Origin: Shewanella sp. MBTL60-007
Lineage (GTDB): Bacteria; Pseudomonadota; Gammaproteobacteria; Enterobacterales; Shewanellaceae
Reading direction: 5' to 3'
DNA: 50,223 nt
Assembly (NCBI RefSeq): GCF_019654915.1
Contig: NZ_BPET01000044.1
Span: forward strand, 1-50,223
The notes below the pieces were generated by a model. It worked only from the letters and a program-made list of their open reading frames with translations, searched no databases and was not told the DNA's origin. The position numbers were made by a program, and so were the translations under genes. Positions 7,948 to 17,004 of this stretch are shown here, one piece after another (the first letter of the stretch is position 1; each line of letters begins with the position of its first letter).

Positions 7948-9519
7948 CTACTTTCCGTGACCATCAACGTCGGTTGCTTGTACTGCATCGCCAGAGTCAT
8001 TGCCCCAAGCATTGCGCTCAAAGGTAATCACCGCTGCAATCTCTTGTGGCGTTAGCTGTTGACCAAAAGCCTGCATAGCAGTGCCAGGTTTACCGTTAAT
8101 CACCATCTCAAGGTGATCGGTTACAGGCCCTTTGATTATTGGGCTGCCAACGAGTGAAGGGAATGCTGGTGGTAAGCCGGCTCCTGTAGCTTGATGGCAA
8201 GCGGCACAGCTTGTCATGTAGACTTTCTCGCCCATGGCCATTAATTCACCCATAGTTAAGTCATCTAATGCGGCGGCAGGTTTGGCGACTGCTTCGGTCT
8301 GCTCGGTAACAGGAAGTGTTGCAGGCAAAATGGTAGCAGTGCTTGCGCTATTATCGTTGGCTGCAGTGTTGTTTGAATTTGAATTAGTATCAGAGTCTGA
8401 GGCGGCATTACTGCTAATATCTGCCGCTTGTACAGCATCACCAGAGTCATTACCCCAAGCGTTACGCTCATAGGTCACCACTGCTGCTATTTCAGTTGCA
8501 GTAAGCTGTTGTGAGAATGCTTGCATTGCCGTACCGGGCTTGCCATTAACGACAATATCAATATGACCAGCGACAGGTCCTTTAATTAATGGACTGCCAA
8601 TGAGTGATGGGAATACACCTGGCAGGCCAGCGCCATTAGGTTGGTGACAAGCAGCGCAGCGGGCTAAATACACTTGTTCACCTTGAGTCATCAGCTCATC
8701 CATGGTGAGTGTTTTTGATAGTGCAGCTTGGGCTTCAGCTTCGGCTTTACTTGCCTCTAACTGCTGTGCAACTAACCAAGCATCAAAGTCTTCTTCTGAT
8801 AGAGCTTCAACCACAATTGGCATAAAGCCATGGTCTTTTCCGCAAAGTTCAGCACATTGGCCACGGTATACACCCGGCTTGTCAATTTTAGTCCAAGCTT
8901 CGTTAATAAATCCGGGGTTAGCATCCTTTTTAACGGCAAATGCAGGTACCCACCAAGAGTGGATCACATCATCAGATGTCATTAAAAAGCGTACTTTACG
9001 ATTAATCGGCAAAACCAGTGGTTTATCTACTTCAAGTAGATAGTGTTCGCCTTTAGCTTGTTGGCCATCTATCTGCTCTCTAGGCGTAGACAGCAGGCTG
9101 AAAAATTCAATGTCTTTATCAAAATAGCTGTAATGCCACTTCCATTGTGAGCCCGTTACCTTGATAGTGAGATCCGCATTACTTGGATCTTCCATCGCGA
9201 TTAAGGTCTTTGTAGCAGGAATTGCCATACCGATAAGAATAAGAAATGGCACGACCGTCCACAGGATCTCAACTTTGGTACTTTCATGAAAATTGGCGGC
9301 GACTGCGCCTTTGGATTTGCGATGGTTAATCATGGCGTAAATCATTACGCCAAATACGACGACACCAATAGCACAACAGATGTACAAGATAATCATGTGC
9401 AGGTTATAAACCTGCTCACTAATATCAGTCACACCTTGCGTCATGTTAAGTGGCATCTCTGATGCAACAAGCGCGGGTGAAAATAATAACACCAGCACAC
9501 AATACAACAATTGCTTCAC
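7948..9519 (-). CDS. ctaC: Cytochrome c oxidase subunit II with two fused cytochrome c domains
   Basis: This 523-residue caa3-type subunit II starts at a GTG with a GGAG site. It has a signal peptide (about residues 1-20), two transmembrane helices (about 42-63 and 86-105) and the CuA domain with H187, C222, C226, H230 and M233. Two cytochrome c domains follow, with heme motifs CAACH at 288-292 and 438-442. The domains are near copies about 150 residues apart, separated by a low-complexity Ser/Asn/Ala linker (residues about 366-415). Subunit II is the electron entry site from cytochrome c. Two tandem heme domains are unusual compared with the single one of most caa3 enzymes. Confidence 0.96.
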   Translation of the reverse strand: MKQLLYCVLVLLFSPALVASEMPLNMTQGVTDISEQVYNLHMIILYICCAIGVVVFGVMIYAMINHRKSKGAVAANFHESTKVEILWTVVPFLILIGMAIPATKTLIAMEDPSNADLTIKVTGSQWKWHYSYFDKDIEFFSLLSTPREQIDGQQAKGEHYLLEVDKPLVLPINRKVRFLMTSDDVIHSWWVPAFAVKKDANPGFINEAWTKIDKPGVYRGQCAELCGKDHGFMPIVVEALSEEDFDAWLVAQQLEASKAEAEAQAALSKTLTMDELMTQGEQVYLARCAACHQPNGAGLPGVFPSLIGSPLIKGPVAGHIDIVVNGKPGTAMQAFSQQLTATEIAAVVTYERNAWGNDSGDAVQAADISSNAASDSDTNSNSNNTAANDNSASTATILPATLPVTEQTEAVAKPAAALDDLTMGELMAMGEKVYMTSCAACHQATGAGLPPAFPSLVGSPIIKGPVTDHLEMVINGKPGTAMQAFGQQLTPQEIAAVITFERNAWGNDSGDAVQATDVDGHGK

Positions 9520-9758
9520 TAGACTTCTCCTCTGTCAACAAGACAAAGAAGAGTCACACAGTAAGTCTCTGCTCTATGTAAACTCTTCAGTTCCCAAAAA
9601 AGCAACGATGACTTCAAAGTGCACGAGTGGCTTGCCAATCGAGTCGCGATAAATACTATCGGGACAATGGCTATTGTATTTCAGTGTTTTTCACTCTTGG
9701 TGTAACCACGTTGGCACTTACGGCTGAAATATATCAGGCCGACTTCAGTCTATATAAG

Positions 9759-9774
9759 CTGTTACTTGTAACAG
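9759..9774. promoter_or_regulatory. Inverted repeat upstream of ctaC
   Basis: CTGTTAC and GTAACAG form 7-bp arms around a TT centre, about 240 bases upstream of the ctaC start. On the minus strand a TATATA sequence follows two bases later and could be a -10 element, placing the repeat where an operator would lie. The regulator is not identified. Confidence 0.3.
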
Positions 9775-9863
9775 TTACCCATCAATAAAGACTGACTACT
9801 AAATCGTTCGGATATAACAAAATATCGTTGTTATTACGTATTAACCTACTTGCTGAACGAAAA

Positions 9864-9877
9864 TTGATCAAGATCAC
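9864..9877. promoter_or_regulatory. FNR/EtrA-like box between sulA and ctaC
   Basis: TTGATCAAGATCAC matches the FNR consensus TTGAT-N4-ATCAA in 9 of 10 defined positions. It lies about 345 bases upstream of ctaC in a 462-base gap (9520-9981) that otherwise holds the inverted repeat at 9759 and the sulA terminator. An oxygen-responsive regulator acting on an oxidase operon would make sense, but the distance is long and no assay supports it. Confidence 0.35.
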
Positions 9878-9904
9878 TTTTTGAATCATTTGTTTATTAT
9901 AGGC

Positions 9905-9930
9905 AAAAAAAAGCTCTCGATTGAGAGCTT
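9905..9930 (-). terminator. Terminator of lexA-sulA
   Basis: Read on the minus strand, AAGCTCTC-AATC-GAGAGCTT is followed by a run of Ts. It lies about 50 bases past the sulA stop. Confidence 0.8.
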
Positions 9931-9981
9931 TAGGTTTTTGGTGAAGAAATAATATATTAGAAAGGTGGGCTAACAGTTTCG

Positions 9982-10506
9982 TTAGTGAACGGCAGCAAAT
10001 AGCGTGGTTTGGCTTAAAGCGCTATCCTGCATATTCATAGTGCTAGTGGTTAAGTGAGCGTTGGTATTTTCACTCGCGCTCTCAATAACTATGCCAGCAG
10101 CGCGGGCGCTTTTAGCAACAAGTTGTAGGCGTCGAGTATCGCGTGCATCTAATGAATTCGTCCAAGTGATCACCGCACTCGATGTGCCACTAGTTAACGC
10201 TTTTTCCATCGCCCAAAGTGTTTCCACTTCATCTTTAGCATGAACCAATAAAATTCTGTCCATTCTTACACCAGCGGCTGCTAGCATCTGTTTGTAACCA
10301 ATATTAGGAGGGCTGATGAGCACAATCCAGCGGCCTTGTTGGCTTAGCTGCGAAAGTTGAGCGCTGATCTGTGTAAATTCATCGCGGCCTTGAGTTTCCG
10401 TTACCATAGTGGTGATCTCATTGCCTGAACTTGCGCCCATGCTCGTTGACGGTATGTCTTGCCAAAGCCCCGGATGACGCGGGCTAACTCCTAATAGTTT
10501 ATTCAT
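9982..10506 (-). CDS. sulA: SOS cell-division inhibitor SulA
   Basis: This 174-residue protein belongs to the SulA family, a RecA-fold-like inhibitor that binds FtsZ and blocks septation after DNA damage. Recognisable parts are GRWIVLISPPNIGYKQML, AAGVRMDRILLVH and TSGTSSAVITW in the central domain. Its ATG overlaps the lexA stop (ATGA), so it is co-transcribed and translationally coupled with lexA and inherits the two SOS boxes upstream. In E. coli sulA is a separate gene, but the lexA-sulA pairing is common in other gammaproteobacteria. Sequence similarity is moderate; context supports the call strongly. Confidence 0.9.
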   Translation of the reverse strand: MNKLLGVSPRHPGLWQDIPSTSMGASSGNEITTMVTETQGRDEFTQISAQLSQLSQQGRWIVLISPPNIGYKQMLAAAGVRMDRILLVHAKDEVETLWAMEKALTSGTSSAVITWTNSLDARDTRRLQLVAKSARAAGIVIESASENTNAHLTTSTMNMQDSALSQTTLFAAVH

Positions 10507-11123
10507 TGCCAGTCTCCATTACGGATCACACCAACGGCTAAACCTTCAATACTTAAGCTTTGGTTTGCTAGATCCACTTCAATTGATGAATATTCTTCGT
10601 TTTCTGCGTGAAGAAAAACTTTATTACCCTTTTTCTCGAAACGCTTAACGGTTACATCGTCTTCGACGCGAGCAACAACGATTTGACCGTTACGAGCCTG
10701 CTCAATCTTATGCACAGCTAACAGATCACCCTCGAGAATACCGATATTCTTCATACTGTCACCGCGAACTCTCAGTAGAAAGTCTGCCGATGGACGGAAC
10801 ATGGCAGGATCGACCTGATAATGTTGCTCAACATGCTCTTGGGCTAAGATAGGTTCCCCGGCAGCGACTTGGCCGATGAGTGGTAAGCCTAAATCTTCCT
10901 CTTCGGTATCTTCTTGGGTCAACTTAATGCCACGAGAGGTACCAGGCATAATTTCGATGCAACCTTTCTTAGCTAATGCTTTTAAGTGCTCTTCGGCAGC
11001 ATTTGCTGACTTAAAGCCTAAACGTCTTGCGATCTCGGCGCGGGTCGGTGGCATGCCTGTGTCTGCGATGTTGCGCTTAATTAGGTCTAAAATTTCAGCT
11101 TGGCGCGGTGTAAGTGGTCTCAT
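10503..11123 (-). CDS. lexA: SOS repressor LexA
   Basis: This 206-residue repressor undergoes RecA-stimulated self-cleavage. The N-terminal winged helix begins MRPLTPRQAEILDLI and the recognition region is PTRAEIARRLGFKSANAAEEHLKAL written here as residues 26-50 (key residues R28, E30, S39, N41). The cleavage site is A88-G89 in QVAAGEP, and the catalytic dyad is S123 (GDSM) and K160 (VTVKRF). Length and motifs match E. coli LexA, with a slightly longer acidic linker (EDTEEED, 71-77). Two SOS boxes upstream indicate autoregulation. Confidence 0.98.
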   Translation of the reverse strand: MRPLTPRQAEILDLIKRNIADTGMPPTRAEIARRLGFKSANAAEEHLKALAKKGCIEIMPGTSRGIKLTQEDTEEEDLGLPLIGQVAAGEPILAQEHVEQHYQVDPAMFRPSADFLLRVRGDSMKNIGILEGDLLAVHKIEQARNGQIVVARVEDDVTVKRFEKKGNKVFLHAENEEYSSIEVDLANQSLSIEGLAVGVIRNGDWQ

Positions 11124-11131
11124 TGTTAACC

Positions 11132-11166
11132 CTGTCTTTCTATACAGTACCTGTCAGTATATACAG
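11132..11166. promoter_or_regulatory. Two tandem LexA (SOS) boxes
   Basis: CTGTCTTTCTATACAG (11132-11147) and CTGTCAGTATATACAG (11151-11166) both match CTG-N10-CAG with AT-rich cores. They lie 8 to 43 bases upstream of lexA, the same double arrangement seen in E. coli lexA. They should repress lexA-sulA until SOS induction. Confidence 0.93.
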
Positions 11167-11353
11167 TAATTTTATGAGTGCAAGTAATAACCAGATATAA
11201 CTTTTTCTGTGTGTGGGATCCGGTTTCAAATGAAATAAATCCAGCGAGGTTAAATTCATATTTTTCTGGCTTGATGTTTATATAAATTCAATAAAAATTA
11301 GATTTTTTAAACTAGGCTATTATTAACTCAATTTGTTTTATGTGAGCAGCGCT

Positions 11354-12244
11354 ATGAGTCGATTAGCTAGCGATAATTCTGCTTTAAGTCCTATAAAGTC
11401 GGTTCTATTTTGGTTGGCCAATGCAGTGATATTGTCGGTGGTTCTGACTGCCTCCGCTGTCGCCTCCGATAAGGTTAAACCGACAGAAAGCGCTACTCAG
11501 CTTTCCACGCAAGACTTCATTCAAGACCCGACTCAAGATTTTGACCAAGCCTCCAATCAAGAGTCCGCTCAAGAGATGATCCAAAAAGCGATGGACAATT
11601 GGCGCGGGCTGACCTCTTCGAGTCAGTTAACCATGGTGATCCATCGTTCCGACTGGGAGCGCTCGATGACAGTACAGGGCTGGACTCAGGGAGATAAGCA
11701 ATCATTGGTTAGAGTTACCGAGCCAAAGGTCGATGCGGGAAATGCCTTTCTTATCCTTGATAAACAGATGTGGAGTTATTCGCCGAAGATTAATCGGGTA
11801 ATAAAGGTCCCATCGTCGATGATGAATCAGAGCTGGATGGGCAGCGATTTTTCCAATAAAGATGTTAGCCGTACCACTGAGCTTCTCGATGATTACTCAC
11901 ACCAATTAATTGCAACTGCAGAGCTTGATGGCCACAGGCTATATACCATCGAGTCGACTCCCCATGAGTCAGCGCCGGTGGTGTGGGGTAAGCAGGTCAC
12001 CGTACTTAGGGATGACTGGGTGATGTTGCGTCAGGAGTTCTGGGATCAAGATAACAAGCTGGTAAAAGCCATGGAGTGTAGTGATATCAAGCCTGTAGGT
12101 CATCGAAGTGTTGCGATGCGCTGCCGTATGTCGCAAGTTGAGAAAGCCGGAGAGTGGACCGAGATCCGCAATCAGAACGTACGTTTTGACATTACTCTGC
12201 CCAGCTATATGTTCACTCTTTCCAACTTGAGAAATCCACGCTAA
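11354..12244 (+). CDS. LolA-like outer-membrane lipoprotein-sorting family protein
   Basis: This 296-residue exported protein starts at the ATG at 11354; a TTG at 11333 would add seven residues. A hydrophobic signal peptide (about 17-37) ends at AVA-SD. A Gln/Asp-rich low-complexity segment follows, then a domain with LTMVIHRSDWERSMTVQGW, LILDKQMWSYSPKINRVIKVP and the WMGSDFSNKD motif typical of the LolA_like family (PF17131), whose members usually accompany RND or ABC exporters. It is the first gene of a five-gene operon and overlaps the next gene by one base (TAATG). A periplasmic lipid or lipoprotein carrier role is inferred. Confidence 0.85.
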   Translation: MSRLASDNSALSPIKSVLFWLANAVILSVVLTASAVASDKVKPTESATQLSTQDFIQDPTQDFDQASNQESAQEMIQKAMDNWRGLTSSSQLTMVIHRSDWERSMTVQGWTQGDKQSLVRVTEPKVDAGNAFLILDKQMWSYSPKINRVIKVPSSMMNQSWMGSDFSNKDVSRTTELLDDYSHQLIATAELDGHRLYTIESTPHESAPVVWGKQVTVLRDDWVMLRQEFWDQDNKLVKAMECSDIKPVGHRSVAMRCRMSQVEKAGEWTEIRNQNVRFDITLPSYMFTLSNLRNPR

Positions 12245-13485
12245 TGAGTGGACAAATTTTATTGGCGTGGCGAAGCCTTTGGCAACATAAACGTCGTACT
12301 TGGCTGACCCTTGGTGCGATGATTTTTTGTAATACTTTGCTGGTGTTTATGATCACTTTTCAAGCAGGTACTTACCCTATGATGATCGAAAACACCCTGC
12401 GGATCTTTTCCAGTCAGTTGCAGATCAATCAGCAGGGTTACCTAGATGAGCCTGAGCTGCGTAAACGCATTCTCCATAGTAGTGATTTAGTCTCAAGGTT
12501 AGAGCAAGAGTTTCCAGAGCTCGATGTGATCCCCCGTAGCAATGGTTTTTTATTGGCTGCCAGCGAGCAGCGAAGTGTTGGGATCTTGGTCAACGGCGTT
12601 GTCCCTAATAAGGAGCGTCTGGCTTCGATCATTCCGCAACAGATCACTTTCGGTCATTACCTAGAAGGGGGCGATAATAACCAAGTCATTCTAGGAGAGC
12701 GCCTTGCTAAAAATTTGCAGGTGACAGTTGGTGATGAACTCACTGTGATGGGCTCTACCATGGAGGGGGGATTTGCCGCAGGTGTATTGTCGGTGGTAGG
12801 GATCTTCAGCACAGGCATAAATGAGTTGGATCGGACAACGTCTCAAGTCTCTTTAACCACCTTTCAGCGGATCTTTGGGATGCCCAATCAAGTCTCTCTA
12901 TTGAGCATCAACGCGCCTTCTATGTCTCTGGTGAGCTTTTATCAGCAGCAACTGCAAACTCAGTTGCCAACCTATTTGCAAACAGGGGCTCAGTTAACCG
13001 TGCATGACTGGCAGCAGCTCAATCCTGGGATCAAGCAGGGGATTGAAGCGGATCTATCCAGTGCCGTCATTATGTATGCGGTGTTGGTGTTACTGGTGAT
13101 CTTGGGAGTGATGAATACCCAGCTGATGGCTGTATTAGAGCGAACCAAGGAGTTTGGCATCATGCTGGCCATTGGCTCGAAACCGAGTCGGCTGTTTACA
13201 CAGGTATTAGTTGAAACCTTTATGATGGGCATCATAGGCATGTTGCTCGGTGCGCTGTTGGGGAGCGTTGTCGCGGGTTACTTTAGCCAAGTTGGCATAG
13301 CGCTGCCGGGCATGGGAGATATTGGGGCGCAATTTGGTATAGGCGATCGAATCTATCCATTGTTATCGCCGCTTTCTGTGCTTATTGGTCCTGCGGTGGT
13401 CTGCATAGGTTCGGTGTTGGTCTCTATCTATCCAGCGCTTAAAACCTTAGGTCTTGAGCCCATTAGTGCGATGCAGAGTAAGTAA
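12244..13485 (+). CDS. ABC transporter permease, FtsX/LolC-MacB type (first)
   Basis: This 413-residue permease has one N-terminal helix (about residues 17-40), a large periplasmic domain of about 230 residues and three C-terminal helices in the FtsX-like domain (about 275-410). The C-terminal region shows the typical GVMNTQLMAVLERTKEFGIM segment, where the coupling sequence contacts the ATPase. It overlaps the upstream gene by one base and ends one base before the second permease starts. Such permeases act as mechanotransmitters moving lipoproteins or other molecules from membrane or periplasm. Substrate unknown. Confidence 0.9.
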   Translation: MSGQILLAWRSLWQHKRRTWLTLGAMIFCNTLLVFMITFQAGTYPMMIENTLRIFSSQLQINQQGYLDEPELRKRILHSSDLVSRLEQEFPELDVIPRSNGFLLAASEQRSVGILVNGVVPNKERLASIIPQQITFGHYLEGGDNNQVILGERLAKNLQVTVGDELTVMGSTMEGGFAAGVLSVVGIFSTGINELDRTTSQVSLTTFQRIFGMPNQVSLLSINAPSMSLVSFYQQQLQTQLPTYLQTGAQLTVHDWQQLNPGIKQGIEADLSSAVIMYAVLVLLVILGVMNTQLMAVLERTKEFGIMLAIGSKPSRLFTQVLVETFMMGIIGMLLGALLGSVVAGYFSQVGIALPGMGDIGAQFGIGDRIYPLLSPLSVLIGPAVVCIGSVLVSIYPALKTLGLEPISAMQSK

Positions 13486-13486
13486 T

Positions 13487-14722
13487 ATGGGGCACATCTT
13501 TAATCCTGTTCTATTTGTTTTGGCGTGGCGCAATCTTTGGCGTAACGGCAGGCGCACCCTCATTCTGCTGTTAGCGGTCAGCTTTGGTGTCTGGTCTATG
13601 ATAGTCGTGTCGGCATTTTTGCGCGGCATGGTCGATGGCATGAATCAGACCTCGTTAAACAATCTGCCGGGAGAGATCCAGCTTCATCAGCGTGATTTCC
13701 TCAATGATCAGAATGTAATGAATCATATTCCTGAGCCAGCAGATGCCTTGCTGCAGCAACTTAATCAACCTTGGATTAGCCTGTGGGTCTCGAGGATCCG
13801 CTCTCCGGTGATGATCGCCAGTGAGCGCGTGACACTGGGATCACAATTAATTGCTATTGCGCCGCAGCAAGAGCCTTTTACCGTCAGTGAACTTGAGCTG
13901 GTGGCGGGACGAATGCTTAAGGACGGTGAGGATAATGGCATCATCATTGGCCAAAAAATGGCAACTCGCCTTAAGACTGAGCTTAATAAGCGAGTGGTGA
14001 TTACATTGCAGGATGTGGAGAATGAGATCGCCGAATCTGGAGTGCGTGTCGTTGGGATCTATCACAAACCGACGGGGCAGGAGGAGTTAGCGACTATCTA
14101 CACGGGTAAGGCTTTTATCCAAAAGCTGCTAAATATGCCAACAAAGGTGACCGAAATCGCGGTGTTTACCGATGGTAAGCAGCCGTTAGAGTCGGTGGTT
14201 TCGAGTCTTCAAGGCGCTGTCGATGATGGTTATGACATTGCGACTTGGCGGCAACTCAATGGCTATCTCGCGGCCATATCAGACTTGATGAATAGCTATA
14301 TCATTATCTTTATCGTGATTGTCTTTTGTGTGCTCGGTTTTGGCTTGGCCAACACTCTATTGATGTCGATATTTGAGCGTCAGCAGGAGATAGGTTTGAT
14401 TTTGGCGCTGGGATTACAGTCGAAGGCGGTGATTGTGATGATTGTGATAGAGGCGGTCTTGCTACTGATAGCCGGCTTGATTTTCGGCGATACACTGGCA
14501 CTGCTTACCACCAACGCCTTGTCGGCGGGAGTTGACCTCTCCTCCATCGCCGATGGGCTGGCTATGGCTGGTATGGATACCACCTTATACCCAGTGGTCT
14601 ACAGCCACGACATTGTCGCGGCAAATATCATCGTTATGACGCTGGGAGTTATCACTAGTTTATGGCCGGCGATGAAGGCGGCACGCTCTAACCCCATTGA
14701 ATCGATTAATACCGCAGCTTAG
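13487..14722 (+). CDS. ABC transporter permease, FtsX/LolC-MacB type (second)
   Basis: This 411-residue protein begins at the ATG at 13487, one base after the stop of the first permease; an upstream TTG at 13454 would overlap it and is not needed. It shares the topology of its neighbour: helix, long periplasmic domain, three C-terminal helices with GLANTLLMSIFERQQEIGLIL. The N-termini of both contain an LAWR(S/N)LW(Q/R) motif. The pair likely forms a heterodimer like LolC/LolE. A short gap of 33 bases leads to the ATPase gene. Confidence 0.9.
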   Translation: MGHIFNPVLFVLAWRNLWRNGRRTLILLLAVSFGVWSMIVVSAFLRGMVDGMNQTSLNNLPGEIQLHQRDFLNDQNVMNHIPEPADALLQQLNQPWISLWVSRIRSPVMIASERVTLGSQLIAIAPQQEPFTVSELELVAGRMLKDGEDNGIIIGQKMATRLKTELNKRVVITLQDVENEIAESGVRVVGIYHKPTGQEELATIYTGKAFIQKLLNMPTKVTEIAVFTDGKQPLESVVSSLQGAVDDGYDIATWRQLNGYLAAISDLMNSYIIIFIVIVFCVLGFGLANTLLMSIFERQQEIGLILALGLQSKAVIVMIVIEAVLLLIAGLIFGDTLALLTTNALSAGVDLSSIADGLAMAGMDTTLYPVVYSHDIVAANIIVMTLGVITSLWPAMKAARSNPIESINTAA

Positions 14723-14755
14723 GTTAGCTAAACATAAGAGATAAGAAGGTAATCT

Positions 14756-15439
14756 ATGAGCAACATAGTTTGTAAGGAACTCGTCAAAACATTCCAGCAG
14801 GGTGATCAGACAATCTATGGTTTAAATCATGTTTCATTAACGATTGAACAGGGGGAGATGACGGTATTGTCAGGCCCATCTGGCTCAGGCAAAACCACCT
14901 TGCTCAATGCGATCGGGGGGCTAGATGAGCCCGATAGCGGCACTGTTTATGTTGGTGATGCTGAAATTACTGGGCTGACAAAGTCGCAACGCGCCGATGT
15001 TCGTTTACAGCGGATAGGCTTTGTTTTTCAGGCCTATAACCTCATTCCAGTATTAACGGTACAAGAAAATGTCGAGTTCGTTATGCAGCTGCAGGGGATT
15101 TCGACATCTGAGCGCAGAAGACGTAGCCAAGAGATCTTATCCGAGGTGGGTCTGACAGGGCTTGAGGCGAGAAGGCCTGCACAGCTTTCCGGTGGTCAAC
15201 AACAGCGGGTGGCCGTTGCACGTGCCATCGCATCGAAACCTGTGTTGATCTTAGCCGATGAGCCAACGGCTAACTTAGATAGCAAGACATCGGCACAGTT
15301 ATTGGAGCTGTTTACCCAGCTTAACCGTGAGCATGGCATTACATTTTTAATTGCTACTCATGATGCTCAGGTGTTTGACTATTGTCGCCGTCATATCTAT
15401 ATGGTTGATGGAAAAATAGTTAGCGACTCAAGGAGTTGA
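14756..15439 (+). CDS. ABC transporter ATP-binding protein, LolD/MacB type
   Basis: This 227-residue ATPase has a Walker A (GPSGSGKTTLLN, near residue 39), Q-loop (VFQAYNLIPVLTVQENV), signature LSGGQQQRVAVARA, Walker B (LILADEPTANLDS) and the H-loop (ATHD). The layout is that of the LolD/MacB/FtsE subfamily, which powers FtsX-type permeases. It sits between the two permeases and the barrel gene. It is not expected to be LolD itself, since the canonical lolCDE locus is normally separate; that cannot be checked within this window. Confidence 0.93.
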   Translation: MSNIVCKELVKTFQQGDQTIYGLNHVSLTIEQGEMTVLSGPSGSGKTTLLNAIGGLDEPDSGTVYVGDAEITGLTKSQRADVRLQRIGFVFQAYNLIPVLTVQENVEFVMQLQGISTSERRRRSQEILSEVGLTGLEARRPAQLSGGQQQRVAVARAIASKPVLILADEPTANLDSKTSAQLLELFTQLNREHGITFLIATHDAQVFDYCRRHIYMVDGKIVSDSRS

Positions 15440-15448
15440 GACTGAACT

Positions 15449-16750
15449 ATGGCCGAAGGATATTGCGATAAGCGAATCGATAACCTTTCGTTAAGGCGTA
15501 AGAGTCATTGCCTTGCCGCTCTTCTTGGATTCTGCTGTTTGCCTTTTTCTCTCGTGGCTGCACAGCTACAGCAGCACGGCCACTTAAAGTATGAATATGA
15601 TGGCTATGTATTTTCAGATTCGAGTGCTTATCAAGCACGTTATGGTCAGTATCAAGTAAATCAAACCGCGCAGCTTCGTTATCACATAGGAAGTCGTTGG
15701 CAATCTGGCTGGTTAGCCGAAGCGGATTATCAACTGCTGGCTGGTTATGGTGAGAAGCGTTTTCAAGCAACGCCTCTAGTGGATGGTTACTTTGGCTTAG
15801 GCTCGGTGATTGATGATGAACAACGCCTGTTTAATCTTACCCATACTATCTCTGACCATAGAGACTTTGCGATGCTTCAGCGCTTAGACAGAGCCATCGT
15901 CGGCTATCAGACGGATAACAATGTCATCAAGCTGGGCCGACAAGCCATTACTTGGGGCAATGGCCTGTTCTTTAATCCTATGGATTTCGTCAATCCCTTC
16001 GACCCCACCTCTCTTGATAAGGAGTACAAAACCGGTGATGACATGGTGTATGGACAGCACCTATTGCAAGATGGCAACGATCTACAGGCGGCCTATGTTA
16101 TCCGCCGAGATGGCGATTCAGATGTCACTTTTGATGTTGCCACCGCAGCCCTTAAATACCACGGATTTATCGATAACATACATGAGTACCACCTCTTGCT
16201 GGCCGAGCATTATGACAGCCGTATCGCTGGAGTCTCTAGCATTATCAGTGTCGGTGGTGCTATCTGGGCAACGGATCTGGTTACCACTTGGGGAGAGGAA
16301 GATTATCTCTCTCTGGTTAGTAACTGGAGCTACTCATGGGTTGGCTTCGAGCGCAATATGACCGGAACCATAGAGTATTTCTACAATGGTCTCGGTATTA
16401 GCGATGGTGATTATAGCCCCAAGTCCTTGTTGCAACATCCAGAGCTGGTGGCAAAGTTAGAGCGTGGCGAACTGTATAGCCTTGCGCGGCACTATCTTGC
16501 TGGTAACCTTTATATTGAGATGACACCACTTTGGTCACTATCACAAAACCTCTTTTATAATGCTTCGGATAACTCGGCGCTGTATCAGCTACTTAGTCTG
16601 AATAGTTTGAGTGATGATTTTCGCTTAACCACGGCGCTGACTGTGCCTATAGGGGCTGATGGTACCGAATATGGAGGGTTAAAACTTAGCGAGGGACAGT
16701 ACGCTAGCTTTGAATTGTCACTTTATGTGCAACTCGCTTGGTATTTTTGA
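15449..16750 (+). CDS. Predicted outer-membrane beta-barrel protein of the ABC operon
   Basis: This 433-residue protein starts nine bases after the ATPase stop. A hydrophobic stretch at residues 23-38 (LAALLGFCCLPFSLVAA) is a signal peptide preceded by an unusually long polar leader with Arg and Lys. The mature part is rich in alternating aromatic and polar residues, contains KLGRQAITWGNGLFFNPMD, and ends in Phe (LAWYF), the usual outer-membrane barrel signature. The KxGRQxxxWG motif recalls DUF1302-type or porin-like proteins. It probably is the outer-membrane terminus of the export system; function not recognised. Confidence 0.8.
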   Translation: MAEGYCDKRIDNLSLRRKSHCLAALLGFCCLPFSLVAAQLQQHGHLKYEYDGYVFSDSSAYQARYGQYQVNQTAQLRYHIGSRWQSGWLAEADYQLLAGYGEKRFQATPLVDGYFGLGSVIDDEQRLFNLTHTISDHRDFAMLQRLDRAIVGYQTDNNVIKLGRQAITWGNGLFFNPMDFVNPFDPTSLDKEYKTGDDMVYGQHLLQDGNDLQAAYVIRRDGDSDVTFDVATAALKYHGFIDNIHEYHLLLAEHYDSRIAGVSSIISVGGAIWATDLVTTWGEEDYLSLVSNWSYSWVGFERNMTGTIEYFYNGLGISDGDYSPKSLLQHPELVAKLERGELYSLARHYLAGNLYIEMTPLWSLSQNLFYNASDNSALYQLLSLNSLSDDFRLTTALTVPIGADGTEYGGLKLSEGQYASFELSLYVQLAWYF

Positions 16751-17004
16751 ATGAGTGAAAGTTAATATTTTCTCCTAGAATCGTACTTTCGATAGCGCAA
16801 GGCTTCACTGTTGGCTTAGCTAACGATCAGTTAAATGTGAGGTTATTGCTTTAAAAAGCTTTGTATAAGATTAAGTCGTAATGAACACGATTTAATATAG
16901 GCATGTGGTTTTTTTATTGCGTGATATGAAGCTAAGTCTTTGTTCTATAAATATACAGGCAAGATAGCATACGGTCGCAAGAGAATAGCGCAAACTGTTT
17001 CAAT

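Noticed and set aside
8702..9043. A 113-codon plus-strand frame opposite ctaC
   Set aside because: It is a shadow of a certain gene; composition and lack of a ribosome site argue against coding.
14380..14583. Minus-strand frames opposite the second permease
   Set aside because: Shadows of the permease reading frame with no ribosome site or recognisable domain.
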